Assembly: GCA_015060445.1 (NCBI GenBank)
Contig: SUYL01000055.1
Location: 1 to 45,377 of the forward strand
Direction of reading: 5' to 3'
DNA from: Bacteroidales bacterium
GTDB lineage: Bacteria; Bacteroidota; Bacteroidia; Bacteroidales; UBA932
Length of the DNA stretch: 45,377 nt
Part shown: positions 1-8,660 of the stretch, one piece after another
Position numbering within the stretch: position 1 is the stretch's first letter
Layout of the letters: every line of letters starts with the position of its first letter
The notes under the pieces: model-generated
Seen by the model: the letters and a program-made list of their open reading frames with translations, nothing else
Database searches by the model: none
What the model was told of the DNA's origin: nothing
Position numbers and translations under genes: made by a program

Positions 1-630
<630 letters not shown>

Positions 631-634
631 ATTT

Positions 635-1921
635 ATGAAAAAACTCATATCATTTGCCGCAGCCATCATAGCATGTGTTGCGGCATTTGCGCAAAATCCG
701 CAATACGACACATATTTTACTCCCGACAGATTAAGGATAGACCTCACCTTTGCAGGAGATGCCTCCTACCAGAAAATATTTCTTGAAGGAATGGTTAAGG
801 AGGGGGGCTGGAGCGGCTCAAAAACCAACCTTATTGACCCTTTCAGGTACGGGGAGTATTTCCTTGAGGTGCAGACTCCACAAGGAGAGGCCATATACTC
901 AAAAGGGTTCAACACCCTATTCCAGGAGTGGAGGACAACAGCCGAAGCTCGCACTACCCCTCAGGCATTCAACAGTTCCTATACAATCCCTTTTCCAAAG
1001 GAGAAGGTGGTACTGAAGGTTTATGAGAGGGTTAAGGCTACAGGGCTGCACAATGAGATATTCTCAATAGGGATAGACCCGGCAGACAAACTCATAAGCC
1101 GTGAGGTGGCAAATGACTTTAAGGTTACAGCCATAATGGAGAACGGAGACCCTGCCAACAAGGTTGACCTCCTGTTTGTAGCCGAGGGATATACAGCAGA
1201 ACAGATGGAGGAGTTCCTTGCAGATGCCCGCCGTTTTGCAGATTACCTCTTTACTATGCCCCCTTACAACAGGCACAAGGGAGATTTCAACATCTGGGCA
1301 GTGGAATCCGTTTCCCAGGAGAGCGGCACAGATATCCCGCACGAGGATATCTGGCGCAAGACCGTTGCCAACTCCAACTTCTACACTTTCCGCAGCGACC
1401 GCTACCTTACAGCCCAGAACCAGAAGACAATCTGCCAGATTGCAACCGCAGCCCCATACGATGCCCTGTATGTAATTGTAAACAATGAAAAATATGGCGG
1501 TGGCGGCATATACAACTTCTATGGCCTGAGCGCCAGCGACTGCCCTTGGGCACTGGAGGTATTTGTACACGAGTTCGGCCACAGTTTTGCCGGCCTTGCA
1601 GATGAATATTATGATTCCAGTACCTCATATGAGGAGTTCTACAACCTTAAGATTGAGCCTTGGGAGCCAAACATCACCACATTGGTAAACTTTGATGCCA
1701 AATGGAAAGATATGCTCCCATCCGGCACACCTATTCCTACCGCCCCACTGAGTGAACAAAAAGACAACATAACTTTAGGTGTTTATGAAGGGGGTGGATA
1801 TATGGCCAAAGGGATATACCGCCCGGTTATGGACTGCAGGATGAAGACCAACCAGGCAGCAGGGTTCTGCCCGGTATGCCAAAGGGCCATTGAGAGGATG
1901 ATTGAGTATTACTGCAAATAA
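635..1921 (+). CDS. Secreted M64 family (IgA-peptidase type) metallopeptidase
   Basis: A 428-residue protein with a clear signal peptide (MKKLISFAAAIIACVAAFAQ). The zinc site is HEFGHSFAGLADEYY starting at His312, which gives His312, Glu313 and His316 plus a downstream Asp-Glu-Tyr typical of peptidase family M64. The name comes from a clostridial IgA peptidase; the substrate here is unknown. The N-terminal ~170 residues look like the M64 N-terminal beta domain. A late CPVC pair (about 420) may be structural. It starts four bases after the purB stop and is followed 16 bases later by a HAD phosphatase. Export to periplasm or surface is inferred from the signal peptide. Confidence 0.88.
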   Translation: MKKLISFAAAIIACVAAFAQNPQYDTYFTPDRLRIDLTFAGDASYQKIFLEGMVKEGGWSGSKTNLIDPFRYGEYFLEVQTPQGEAIYSKGFNTLFQEWRTTAEARTTPQAFNSSYTIPFPKEKVVLKVYERVKATGLHNEIFSIGIDPADKLISREVANDFKVTAIMENGDPANKVDLLFVAEGYTAEQMEEFLADARRFADYLFTMPPYNRHKGDFNIWAVESVSQESGTDIPHEDIWRKTVANSNFYTFRSDRYLTAQNQKTICQIATAAPYDALYVIVNNEKYGGGGIYNFYGLSASDCPWALEVFVHEFGHSFAGLADEYYDSSTSYEEFYNLKIEPWEPNITTLVNFDAKWKDMLPSGTPIPTAPLSEQKDNITLGVYEGGGYMAKGIYRPVMDCRMKTNQAAGFCPVCQRAIERMIEYYCK

Positions 1922-1937
1922 TTGCTGAGAGGAGATT

Positions 1938-2720
1938 ATGGAGAAAAAGAACTACCGGTATTTCCTTTTTGACCTGGACCGTACCTTGTGGGATTTTGAC
2001 AAGAATGCCAAAAATGCCCTGTTCAAACTGGTGGACTCACAACAGTTGCCCCACCTGTTTGGCGTTACGGACAAGGAGGAGTTTTTCCAAAGGTATGAGG
2101 TTATAAACCAGGGGCTGTGGAAACAGTATGAAAGGGGTGAGATACTCAAGGAGGAACTCAGGTGCAACAGGTTCCTCTTTACCCTGCAGGAGATTCTCCG
2201 TTGCGCCCCGGACGGCTCTCTGCCCGCCCACTCTTTTTCTCCAGAAGAACTCCACTCCTTTGCCCTTGCTTTTGGGGAGAAGTATCTGGAGTTTATGGCA
2301 ATGGAGACAGGGCTGGTTCCCGGAGCCGGGGAGGTCCTTGAGGCAGTGAAGGCCAAAGGGGGAAAGATTGCCATAATATCAAACGGATTCAAGGGGGTGC
2401 AATACCGCAAGATGAACACCACCTGCATACATAAATATGTGGATGCCGTAATTGTTTCTGAAGAGGTGGGGGTTATGAAACCTTCTCCTGTAATATTCAG
2501 GAAGGCTCTTGAGGCCATATGCGGTGAGGAGTACTATAAAGAGGCCCCATCCCGCGCAAGGAATGAGGCCATTATGGTTGGTGATGATTTTGCCAATGAT
2601 ATTGAAGGTGCCCAGATTTTTGGGATAGACCAGTTCTACTATAACCCCTACAACAGGGAGTGCGACGGTGGCCCCACATACGAAAGCAGCCACCTTACAG
2701 ACCTGCTCAAATATATCTAA
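1938..2720 (+). CDS. YjjG-like HAD hydrolase (nucleotidase family)
   Basis: This 260-residue protein is a haloacid dehalogenase superfamily phosphatase. Motif I is FDLDRTLWDFD, with the nucleophile Asp12 and the acid/base Asp14. The conserved Lys of motif III is in MKPSP (about 181), and motif IV is VGDDFANDIEGA (about 214-225). The Trp-Asp-Phe after motif I is characteristic of the YjjG group, which dephosphorylates non-canonical pyrimidine nucleotides in E. coli; that substrate is an inference here. A GGAG sequence lies upstream of the ATG. The stop codon overlaps by three bases that of the converging UDP-glucose dehydrogenase gene, leaving no room for a terminator between them. Confidence 0.85.
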   Translation: MEKKNYRYFLFDLDRTLWDFDKNAKNALFKLVDSQQLPHLFGVTDKEEFFQRYEVINQGLWKQYERGEILKEELRCNRFLFTLQEILRCAPDGSLPAHSFSPEELHSFALAFGEKYLEFMAMETGLVPGAGEVLEAVKAKGGKIAIISNGFKGVQYRKMNTTCIHKYVDAVIVSEEVGVMKPSPVIFRKALEAICGEEYYKEAPSRARNEAIMVGDDFANDIEGAQIFGIDQFYYNPYNRECDGGPTYESSHLTDLLKYI

Positions 2721-4027
2721 CCTATCCTCAGATAACCGAATCCCAACTCCTTAAGTTCCTCCTTCTGGTAGATATTTCTGCCGTCAACAATAAGGTTCCC
2801 CCTCATGGAACCTTTTATTTTTTCCCAATCCGGCAGACGGAACTGCTTCCATTCTGTAAGCAGGAGAAGGGCATCTGCCCCTTCTGCCGCTCCATACATA
2901 TCCTGAGCGTATGTTACAGAATCTCCCAGACTCTTTGCCGCTTCGTCATTTGCAACAGGGTCATAAACGGTAACCGAAGCCCCAGCCTCAAGAAGTTTTC
3001 TTATTACTACCAAAGAGGGGGCCCCACGCATGTCATCGGTCTCGGGCTTGAAAGACAATCCCCATATTGCAACCCTTTTTCCATCAAGTTCTCCAAGGAA
3101 AGCCCCGTGGAGTTTATGGAAAAGGACCTCCTTCTGCCTTTCGTTTACCGAATCCACAGCCTCTATAAGTTCCATCCTGCAGTTGTTTTCCTGCCCGGTA
3201 CGGATAAGCCCCTTTACATCCTTAGGGAAACACGAGCCTCCATAACCGCACCCGGCATAGAGGAAATTTTTTCCTATGCGGGAATCTGTCCCTATTCCCC
3301 TCCGGACATTGTCTATATCTGCCCCTACCCTCTCACATAGGTTGGCAATCTCGTTCATGAAACTTATCCTTGTGGCAAGCATTGCATTTGCAGCATATTT
3401 GGTCATCTCTGCAGATGCTATATCCATAAATATCACCCTGAAATTGTTCAGCAGGAACGGTCTGTACAGGCGGCTCATAAGTTCCTCCGCCCTTTTGCTC
3501 CCGGTTCCCACCACAATTCTGTCGGGATGCATGAAGTCCTTTATTGCCGCCCCCTCCTTTAGAAATTCCGGATTGGAGGCTACATCAAATTCCACCTCCG
3601 CTCCCCTTGCCTTGAGTTCACTGGAAATAATCTCCTTCACCTTCATTGAAGTGCCCACAGGAACGGTACTTTTGGTCACCACCAGTACCTGGCGGTTGAG
3701 GGTGCGTCCTATTGTACGGGCAACCTCCTCCACATAGGAGAGGTCAACACTTCCATCTTCTCTGGGTGGAGTACCCACCGCAATGAACACTGCATCCACC
3801 CGATTTATGCACTGCCCAAGATCTACTGTAAAATGGAGCCTTCCCCCCTTCATGTTCCTCTGCACCATCTCCTCCAGCCCCGGTTCATAAATTGGGATCT
3901 CACCCCTGCACAGTGCAGCCACCTTGGCACTGTCTGTATCTACACACACCACATTTACACCCATTTCAGAGAAACAGGCTCCCGAGACAAGGCCTACATA
4001 GCCGGTACCTACTATAGCAACATCCAT
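2717..4027 (-). CDS. ugd: UDP-glucose 6-dehydrogenase
   Basis: This 436-residue cytosolic enzyme oxidises UDP-glucose to UDP-glucuronate with two NAD+, feeding capsule, exopolysaccharide or LPS sugar synthesis. The N-terminal Rossmann site is GTGYVG (residues 7-12). A TKSTVPVGT segment and NPEFLKEG follow, and the catalytic cysteine is Cys266 in YGGSCFPKD. The C-terminal UDP-binding domain (about 320-436) has GLSFKPETDDMR. Length and motif order fit the UDP-glucose/GDP-mannose dehydrogenase family. It lies 12 bases downstream of a FtsB/DivIC-like gene on the same strand. No glycosyltransferase cluster is next to it. GDP-mannose dehydrogenase is a less likely alternative. Confidence 0.93.
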   Translation of the reverse strand: MDVAIVGTGYVGLVSGACFSEMGVNVVCVDTDSAKVAALCRGEIPIYEPGLEEMVQRNMKGGRLHFTVDLGQCINRVDAVFIAVGTPPREDGSVDLSYVEEVARTIGRTLNRQVLVVTKSTVPVGTSMKVKEIISSELKARGAEVEFDVASNPEFLKEGAAIKDFMHPDRIVVGTGSKRAEELMSRLYRPFLLNNFRVIFMDIASAEMTKYAANAMLATRISFMNEIANLCERVGADIDNVRRGIGTDSRIGKNFLYAGCGYGGSCFPKDVKGLIRTGQENNCRMELIEAVDSVNERQKEVLFHKLHGAFLGELDGKRVAIWGLSFKPETDDMRGAPSLVVIRKLLEAGASVTVYDPVANDEAAKSLGDSVTYAQDMYGAAEGADALLLLTEWKQFRLPDWEKIKGSMRGNLIVDGRNIYQKEELKELGFGYLRIG

Positions 4028-4039
4028 TTGTGTACTCCT

Positions 4040-4366
4040 TTATTCTGTTATAATGAACACCTCTTCATCCTTCTGGTGGAAAAGGTACTGTTCCCTGGCA
4101 AATTTCTCAAGGCTGTCTTTGTTGGAGGTGAGTTCCTGGAGTTTTTCATCTGTCTGCCTTATGGCCTCCCGGTAATACTCCTTCTGCCTCTCCTGTGAAG
4201 AGACAACCCCCATATCCCTTATCCATACAAAAAGGTTGTTGGTATCTATGAACAATACCCACACCAAAAAGAAAACGGTAACAATTACATATTTGTTCCG
4301 TATAAATTTCAGCACTTTAGACTCTGCAAGCCCCCTTTTTATGGATTGGATAATTTTTTTTGCCAT
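4040..4366 (-). CDS. FtsB/DivIC-like septum formation initiator family protein
   Basis: A 108-residue single-pass membrane protein. The basic cytoplasmic N-terminus (to about residue 27) is followed by one hydrophobic segment (about 28-45) and then a coiled-coil-prone region rich in Glu, Gln, Lys and Leu (about 55-95). This layout fits FtsB/DivIC proteins, which bridge the divisome to septal peptidoglycan synthesis. Size and topology are seen; the division role is inferred. It is the first gene of a pair with the UDP-glucose dehydrogenase gene. A perfect TAATTTTG element lies about 18 bases upstream of its ATG. Confidence 0.75.
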   Translation of the reverse strand: MAKKIIQSIKRGLAESKVLKFIRNKYVIVTVFFLVWVLFIDTNNLFVWIRDMGVVSSQERQKEYYREAIRQTDEKLQELTSNKDSLEKFAREQYLFHQKDEEVFIITE

Positions 4367-4384
4367 ATTTTTACTAATTTAGCG

Positions 4385-4392
4385 CAAAATTA
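4385..4392 (-). promoter_or_regulatory. -7 promoter element TAATTTTG
   Basis: The minus strand reads TAATTTTG, a perfect match to the Bacteroidota -7 consensus TAnnTTTG, 18 bases before the FtsB/DivIC-like ATG. No TTTG -33 box stands at the usual distance, so the call rests on the -7 element alone. Confidence 0.35.
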
Positions 4393-4415
4393 ACGTAAAA
4401 ATAGTTAAAAAAATT

Positions 4416-5318
4416 ATGAAACCCGCATTAATTATTTTGGCCGCCGGAATGGGAAGCAGATACGGTGGATTGAAACAGATGGACGGCGTTGGGCCAAATG
4501 GCGAAACCATACTTGATTATTCAGTATATGATGCAATAAAGGGGGGATTTGGAAAGGTTGTTTTTGTTGTAAGAAAAAACTTCAGAAAAGAGTTTGAAGA
4601 GAAGATTGCAAGCAAGTACAACAATTTCATTGAGGTTGCTTTTGTGGAGCAGGAACTTGACAAACTTCCATACGGATTCACCCTCAAGCCAGGCAGGGAG
4701 AAACCTTGGGGAACCGCCCATGCAATGCTTATGGCAGCAGAGGTAGTTGACACCCCGGCAGCGGTGATAAACGCAGATGACTTCTACGGAAAAGAGTCAT
4801 TCAGGGTACTTGGCGAATTCCTCTCACAGAACGCTTCAAGCAAAGGAAAATATTGCATGGTAGGATTCTACCTCAACAAAACCCTCTCAGAGAACGGGGA
4901 AGTTTCAAGGGGAATCTGCACAGTGGATGCACAGAACTACCTTACCACAGTTGAGGAGCACCACAAGATTTCTGAGCAGGATGGCCAGATATCGGGAATA
5001 GGAATGGACGGCAACCGCAAGGTCCTTCCTCAGGATGCATATGCATCCATGAACATGTGGGGTTTTACTCCCGACATTTTCACCCACACAGAGAAACTGT
5101 TCAAGGAGTTCCTCAAGAAGAACGAAAACGAGCCAAAGAAAGAGTTCTACATTCCGTTTGTGGTAAATGAGGCAATTGACAAGGGGGGATGTTCCGTAAA
5201 GGTACTTTCTACTCCCGACAAATGGTTTGGCGTAACTTTCCAGGAAGACAGGCCGTCAGTTGTAGAAAAACTTAAAAAGATGACTCAGGAGGGGCTGTAT
5301 CCTTCTCCTCTATTCTAA
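4416..5318 (+). CDS. Sugar-phosphate nucleotidyltransferase-like protein
   Basis: A 300-residue cytosolic protein of the NTP_transferase fold. The nucleotide-binding loop is LAAGMGSRYGGLKQ (residues 8-21), and INADDFYG (118-125) supplies the metal-binding Asp of this superfamily. The GxGxR variant followed by YGGLKQ is characteristic of a Bacteroidota subgroup with no assigned substrate known to me. It therefore probably activates a sugar phosphate with an NTP, but donor and sugar are not predicted. It starts a plus-strand run with a CPBP protease (7-base gap), ManA and an S4 protein. The nearby ugd and ManA genes make a nucleotide-sugar role plausible. Confidence 0.8.
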   Translation: MKPALIILAAGMGSRYGGLKQMDGVGPNGETILDYSVYDAIKGGFGKVVFVVRKNFRKEFEEKIASKYNNFIEVAFVEQELDKLPYGFTLKPGREKPWGTAHAMLMAAEVVDTPAAVINADDFYGKESFRVLGEFLSQNASSKGKYCMVGFYLNKTLSENGEVSRGICTVDAQNYLTTVEEHHKISEQDGQISGIGMDGNRKVLPQDAYASMNMWGFTPDIFTHTEKLFKEFLKKNENEPKKEFYIPFVVNEAIDKGGCSVKVLSTPDKWFGVTFQEDRPSVVEKLKKMTQEGLYPSPLF

Positions 5319-5325
5319 AAAGGAT

Positions 5326-6165
5326 ATGTTCAAAAAACTTCATAACTATTTACCCAGCCTTTCCCAGTGCTGGGTAATTGTTTTTTTCATAATCGCCGTG
5401 GGGGGAATTGGTGTGGGGACCATACTCACCGCCATCTGTGGTGCAGTAGGGTTCAATATTGCAGATATGAATCCCCTGCTCTCCTATATACTGCCGCTTC
5501 TGCCCGCCCTGGCATATATATTCCTTGCAAAGGGGAGCGGAATGGGTACAGTTCCCATTGAAGGGAAAAACAAAAGCGGCATCCCCGCCATACTGTTATA
5601 CCCCATACTGGCATATATGACCATAGCACTGGGGTATGTAAGTGAGCCTCTGGCCAGTTGGCTCCCTATGCCGGACTCTGTAAAACAGATTTTTGAAAAG
5701 ATCTTGAGCAACTCGGCATGGGCCTTTGCCACAACAGTAATTGCCGCACCTGTAATTGAAGAATTCCTGCTCAGAGGAATTATGGAGAGGGGGCTTCTGG
5801 CCCACACAACACCTCTGAAAGCGATATTGTGGAGTGCATTCTTCTTTGCAATAATTCATATGAACCCATGGCAGGCTACCGGGGCATTCATTGCAGGAAT
5901 CTGGATAGGATGGATATACTGGAAGACCGGCTCCCTCATTGCATGCATCTTCATGCATGCCGTAAACAACGGGACAGCCTATCTGATACAGTTCCTTAAC
6001 CCGGAACTTCCACCGGAGAGTACATATAAAGATTTGCTTGACATGCATTCTCCCAACCTATACTCCATAGTTTTTGTTATATTTGCAGTTTCATTGGCAG
6101 TTCTGGCATTTTACCTTAACAGGAATTTGTCGGGAAGATGCCTGGAACAACAAGAAAACCAATAA
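5326..6165 (+). CDS. CPBP family intramembrane metalloprotease
   Basis: A 279-residue polytopic membrane protein with about seven to eight hydrophobic segments. The Abi/CAAX-protease motifs are all present: EEFLLR (Glu145, Glu146, Arg150), FAIIH (His178) and HAVNN (about 212-216). These residues form the metal-dependent active site of the CPBP family, which includes Rce1-like prenyl proteases and bacterial self-immunity proteins. The substrate is unknown. A good ribosome-binding sequence (AAAAGG) stands just before the ATG. It sits between the nucleotidyltransferase and manA genes, and no bacteriocin or prenylation gene is nearby, so a housekeeping membrane role is more likely than immunity. 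Confidence 0.85.
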   Translation: MFKKLHNYLPSLSQCWVIVFFIIAVGGIGVGTILTAICGAVGFNIADMNPLLSYILPLLPALAYIFLAKGSGMGTVPIEGKNKSGIPAILLYPILAYMTIALGYVSEPLASWLPMPDSVKQIFEKILSNSAWAFATTVIAAPVIEEFLLRGIMERGLLAHTTPLKAILWSAFFFAIIHMNPWQATGAFIAGIWIGWIYWKTGSLIACIFMHAVNNGTAYLIQFLNPELPPESTYKDLLDMHSPNLYSIVFVIFAVSLAVLAFYLNRNLSGRCLEQQENQ

Positions 6166-6178
6166 CAGGCTGCATTTT

Positions 6179-7423
6179 ATGAACAAATTATATCCTATAA
6201 AATTCATTCCCGACGCAAGAGAGAGAATCTGGGGCGGAGATTACCTTGCAAAAATCCTCAACAAGAACTTTGACGAGGATGCCATTGGCAAGGCAATAGG
6301 TGAAAGTTGGGAACTGTGGAGCCTGTATGGCGGAAGTTCTACGGTACAGAACGGCTTCCTTGCGGGAAATACTCTGGATGAACTTATGGAGATCTACCTT
6401 GGGGACCTTGTGGGTGAAAATGTTTTCAACTACTACAAAGGGGATTTCCCTCTCCTTGTAAAGATTCTTGATATAAAGGAGAAAATATCTGTACAGGTGC
6501 ATCCGGGAGATGAACTTGCATTTGAGAGGGAAAACTCTTACGGCAAGGCCGAACTGTGGTACATTATGGATGCCAAACCCGGGGCAAAACTCTATGTAGG
6601 ATTCAACAAGGATGTAACACCTGTAGAACTCTATGAAAAATGCAAGGAGGGCACTGTAACTGAACTGCTCAACTGCTTTACCCCTCAAAAAGGGGATTGC
6701 ATATACATCAAACCGGGATGTATCCACTCTGCAGAAGGGGAAGTTGTAATAGCAGAAATTCAACAGAGTTCAGACATCTCATACCGCCTCTACGACTGGG
6801 GAAGGGAGAACAATCCTAAGACAGCCAGGAGGATGGACCTTGAAGATGCAATAGACGTAATTGACTACTCCCGTTTTGATAAAGAGAAGTTCTACTTCAG
6901 CAATGTTACCGGCAATACAGTTGTGGCAAACACCGCAAACTTTGTGGTTGAGACCATGGAACTTGAAAAGCCCGTAACAGTTGAACCATCACTGAAAGGG
7001 AGTTTTACAGTTTATACATGTGTTGAGGGAGAAGCAATCATAACCATGAATGACGGCACACAATATTCTGTTGCATTGGGTGAAACAATCCTCATTCCGG
7101 CCTCAATGGAAGATTTCAAACTCGCTCCTGTAAACGGCAGCGCCAAACTGCTTGTATCATATATGCCACAACTTACCGACGGCCCGGACCTCTACCTCAA
7201 CTATGACGAACCTGAAGATGAAGCCCACGGCTCATACCAGGACCGTTACAACGCCGAAGGTGATGATGACATGGAAGAAGATGATGACTGCGGATGCGGG
7301 CATGATCACGGGCATAGTCATGACCACGGACACTGCGGATGCGGACATGATCACGGGGATGGCCACTGCGGCTTCCATGACCACGGGGAGCATTCACACC
7401 CGGGAGAATCATTCTTCAAATAG
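6179..7423 (+). CDS. manA: Mannose-6-phosphate isomerase, class I, with Cys/His-rich tail
   Basis: Start chosen at the ATG 13 bases after the CPBP stop, because the enzyme's family N-terminus (LYPIKFIPDARERIWGG) begins there. The 414-residue protein interconverts fructose-6-phosphate and mannose-6-phosphate and needs zinc. Cupin metal ligands are visible: Gln106 and His108 in VQVHPGDE, Glu125 in GKAELWY, and His183 in GCIHSAE. The catalytic core ends near residue 355. Residues about 361-414 form an added acidic, then Cys/His-rich tail with 13 His and 5 Cys, which is not part of the usual enzyme and looks like a metal-binding or metal-storage segment. Tail DNA contains an imperfect duplication near 7290 and 7338. 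Confidence 0.92.
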   Translation: MNKLYPIKFIPDARERIWGGDYLAKILNKNFDEDAIGKAIGESWELWSLYGGSSTVQNGFLAGNTLDELMEIYLGDLVGENVFNYYKGDFPLLVKILDIKEKISVQVHPGDELAFERENSYGKAELWYIMDAKPGAKLYVGFNKDVTPVELYEKCKEGTVTELLNCFTPQKGDCIYIKPGCIHSAEGEVVIAEIQQSSDISYRLYDWGRENNPKTARRMDLEDAIDVIDYSRFDKEKFYFSNVTGNTVVANTANFVVETMELEKPVTVEPSLKGSFTVYTCVEGEAIITMNDGTQYSVALGETILIPASMEDFKLAPVNGSAKLLVSYMPQLTDGPDLYLNYDEPEDEAHGSYQDRYNAEGDDDMEEDDDCGCGHDHGHSHDHGHCGCGHDHGDGHCGFHDHGEHSHPGESFFK

Positions 7424-7434
7424 CGATAGCAGCC

Positions 7435-7812
7435 ATGACTCCAGAAGTTAGGATAGACAAATACTTGTGGGCAATAAGGGTATTCAAAACCCGCTCGGAG
7501 GCAGCCGAAGCATGCAAGACCAATAAGGTATATGTAAACGGGAGCGAGGCCAAATCTTCCCGCAACATTAAGGAGGGGGACATAATAACTGTACGCAAAG
7601 GGGCCATCAGATATCAGTACCAAGTTCTTGTACCCATTGACAAACGCCAGGGCGCCGCATTGGTACCACAATATGCCATAAACATCACCCCCCAGGAAGA
7701 GTTGGACAAACTCAACGCTCCTAACGAAATCATCTTCCTAAAAAGGGACAGGGGAACCGGCCGCCCAACCAAAAAGGAACGCCGCGACATAGAAAAACTA
7801 TTGGGCCTATAA
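7435..7812 (+). CDS. S4-domain RNA-binding protein (Hsp15-like)
   Basis: A 125-residue protein whose N-terminus (VRIDKYLWAIRVFKTRSEA, residues 5-23) is an S4 RNA-binding domain. The fold continues through VYVNGSEAKSSRNIKEGDII. The C-terminus is Lys/Arg-rich (RGTGRPTKKERRDIEKL). This matches Hsp15-type proteins, which in E. coli help recycle 50S subunits carrying stalled nascent chains. It lies 11 bases after manA and converges on pth, with a repeat array and terminator in between. A role in ribosome rescue is inferred from the family and from its location next to pth and rplY. Confidence 0.85.
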   Translation: MTPEVRIDKYLWAIRVFKTRSEAAEACKTNKVYVNGSEAKSSRNIKEGDIITVRKGAIRYQYQVLVPIDKRQGAALVPQYAINITPQEELDKLNAPNEIIFLKRDRGTGRPTKKERRDIEKLLGL

Positions 7813-7860
7813 TCCATTTCCATCTAAGCGGCATATCATACTCTCCAAGGCGGGGGGCGG

Positions 7861-8040
7861 GGCAGTTGTCATCAAAATGCCCAATCCCGTGACAAACACC
7901 ACTCCGAGCACGGCAGTTGTCACCAAAATGTCCAATCCCGTGACAAACACCTCTCTGAGCACGGCAGTTGTCACCAAAATGCCCCATCCCGTGACAAACA
8001 CCCCTCCGCACACGGCATTTGTCATCAAAATGCCCCACAC
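7861..8040. repeat. 51-bp tandem repeat, 3.5 copies, with TTGTCAC/GTGACAA dyads
   Basis: Three full units begin at 7861, 7912 and 7963, and a 27-base partial unit at 8014. Each unit contains TTGTCAC (TTGTCAT in the first), a 16-base spacer, then GTGACAA, which is an inverted repeat of the first. Heptamers alternate in orientation at 7866, 7889, 7917, 7940, 7968 and 7991. Because 51 is divisible by three, the minus strand can be read through as 17-residue repeats, but codons and context do not support a protein. The array lies between the S4 gene and the pth terminator. The role is unknown; arrayed operators, an RNA hairpin series or a neutral minisatellite are possible. Confidence 0.85.
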
Positions 8041-8072
8041 AAAAAAAGACTGATCGCTGATCAGTCTTTTTT
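8041..8072. terminator. Bidirectional terminator between the repeat array and pth
   Basis: A 14-base perfect stem (AAAAAAGACTGATC / GATCAGTCTTTTTT) with a three-base loop carries T-runs on both strands. It overlaps the last codons and stop of pth, and would also stop transcripts arriving from the S4 gene. Confidence 0.85.
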
Positions 8073-8636
8073 AGGTTTTGTGTTGGCTATGTTCATTGCC
8101 CTGTCGGGACCGAGAGTTACAAATGCCTTTATTGCCTCAATGGCCTTGTCCTCTATGAACGGGAGTTCTTTCTCCTCCTCTGAGGTCCACTTGCCAAGTA
8201 CATAATCAACCTGATGTCCCTTGGCAAAGTTATCACTTATGCCTACCCTCAATCTTGCATAATTGTTGTTTCCCAGGCACTCGTCAATATTTTTGAGGCC
8301 GTTGTGCCCGCCAGAAGAGCCCTGTTTGCGCATACGCTGGCTTCCAAAAGGGAGTGCAAGGTCATCCAGAACAACAAGGAGATTCTCCTGCTTTATCTTC
8401 TCCGCCTGCAGCCAGTAGTTTACCGCCTTGCCGCTGAGATTCATATATGTTGAGGGCTTGAGCAGGATAAGTTTGTGCCCTCTCACTGAAACAGTACAGG
8501 TTGAGCCGTATCTTCCCGACAAAAAAGAAGTGCCGGACGCTTTGGCAAAAGCATCCAGCACCTTGAAACCTATATTATGACGGGTGTCTGCATACTCTGC
8601 ACCAATATTTCCCAAACCTGCTATAAGGAAATTCAT
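8061..8636 (-). CDS. pth: Peptidyl-tRNA hydrolase
   Basis: A 191-residue cytosolic enzyme that releases peptides from stalled peptidyl-tRNA. The N-terminus has the family signature GLGNIGAEYADTRHNIGF, giving Asn10 and the catalytic His20. LDDLALPFG and KQGSSGGHNGL follow as expected, and length is normal. It lies 24 bases downstream of rplY on the same strand, forming a translation-related pair. The stop codon falls inside the terminator hairpin. Motifs make this assignment firm. Confidence 0.95.
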   Translation of the reverse strand: MNFLIAGLGNIGAEYADTRHNIGFKVLDAFAKASGTSFLSGRYGSTCTVSVRGHKLILLKPSTYMNLSGKAVNYWLQAEKIKQENLLVVLDDLALPFGSQRMRKQGSSGGHNGLKNIDECLGNNNYARLRVGISDNFAKGHQVDYVLGKWTSEEEKELPFIEDKAIEAIKAFVTLGPDRAMNIANTKPKKD

Positions 8637-8660
8637 ACCCGCATATTATTCAGTTAAAAA

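Noticed and set aside
7730-8038. Minus-strand reading frames giving 17-residue repeats (GVCHG, GHFGDNCRA type)
   Set aside because: They exist because the 51-bp repeat unit is divisible by three; two frames are open at once, the frame runs into the S4 gene, and there is no start signal or known family.
7861-8040. CRISPR array
   Set aside because: The whole 51-bp unit is conserved, so there are no variable spacers, and no cas genes are present.
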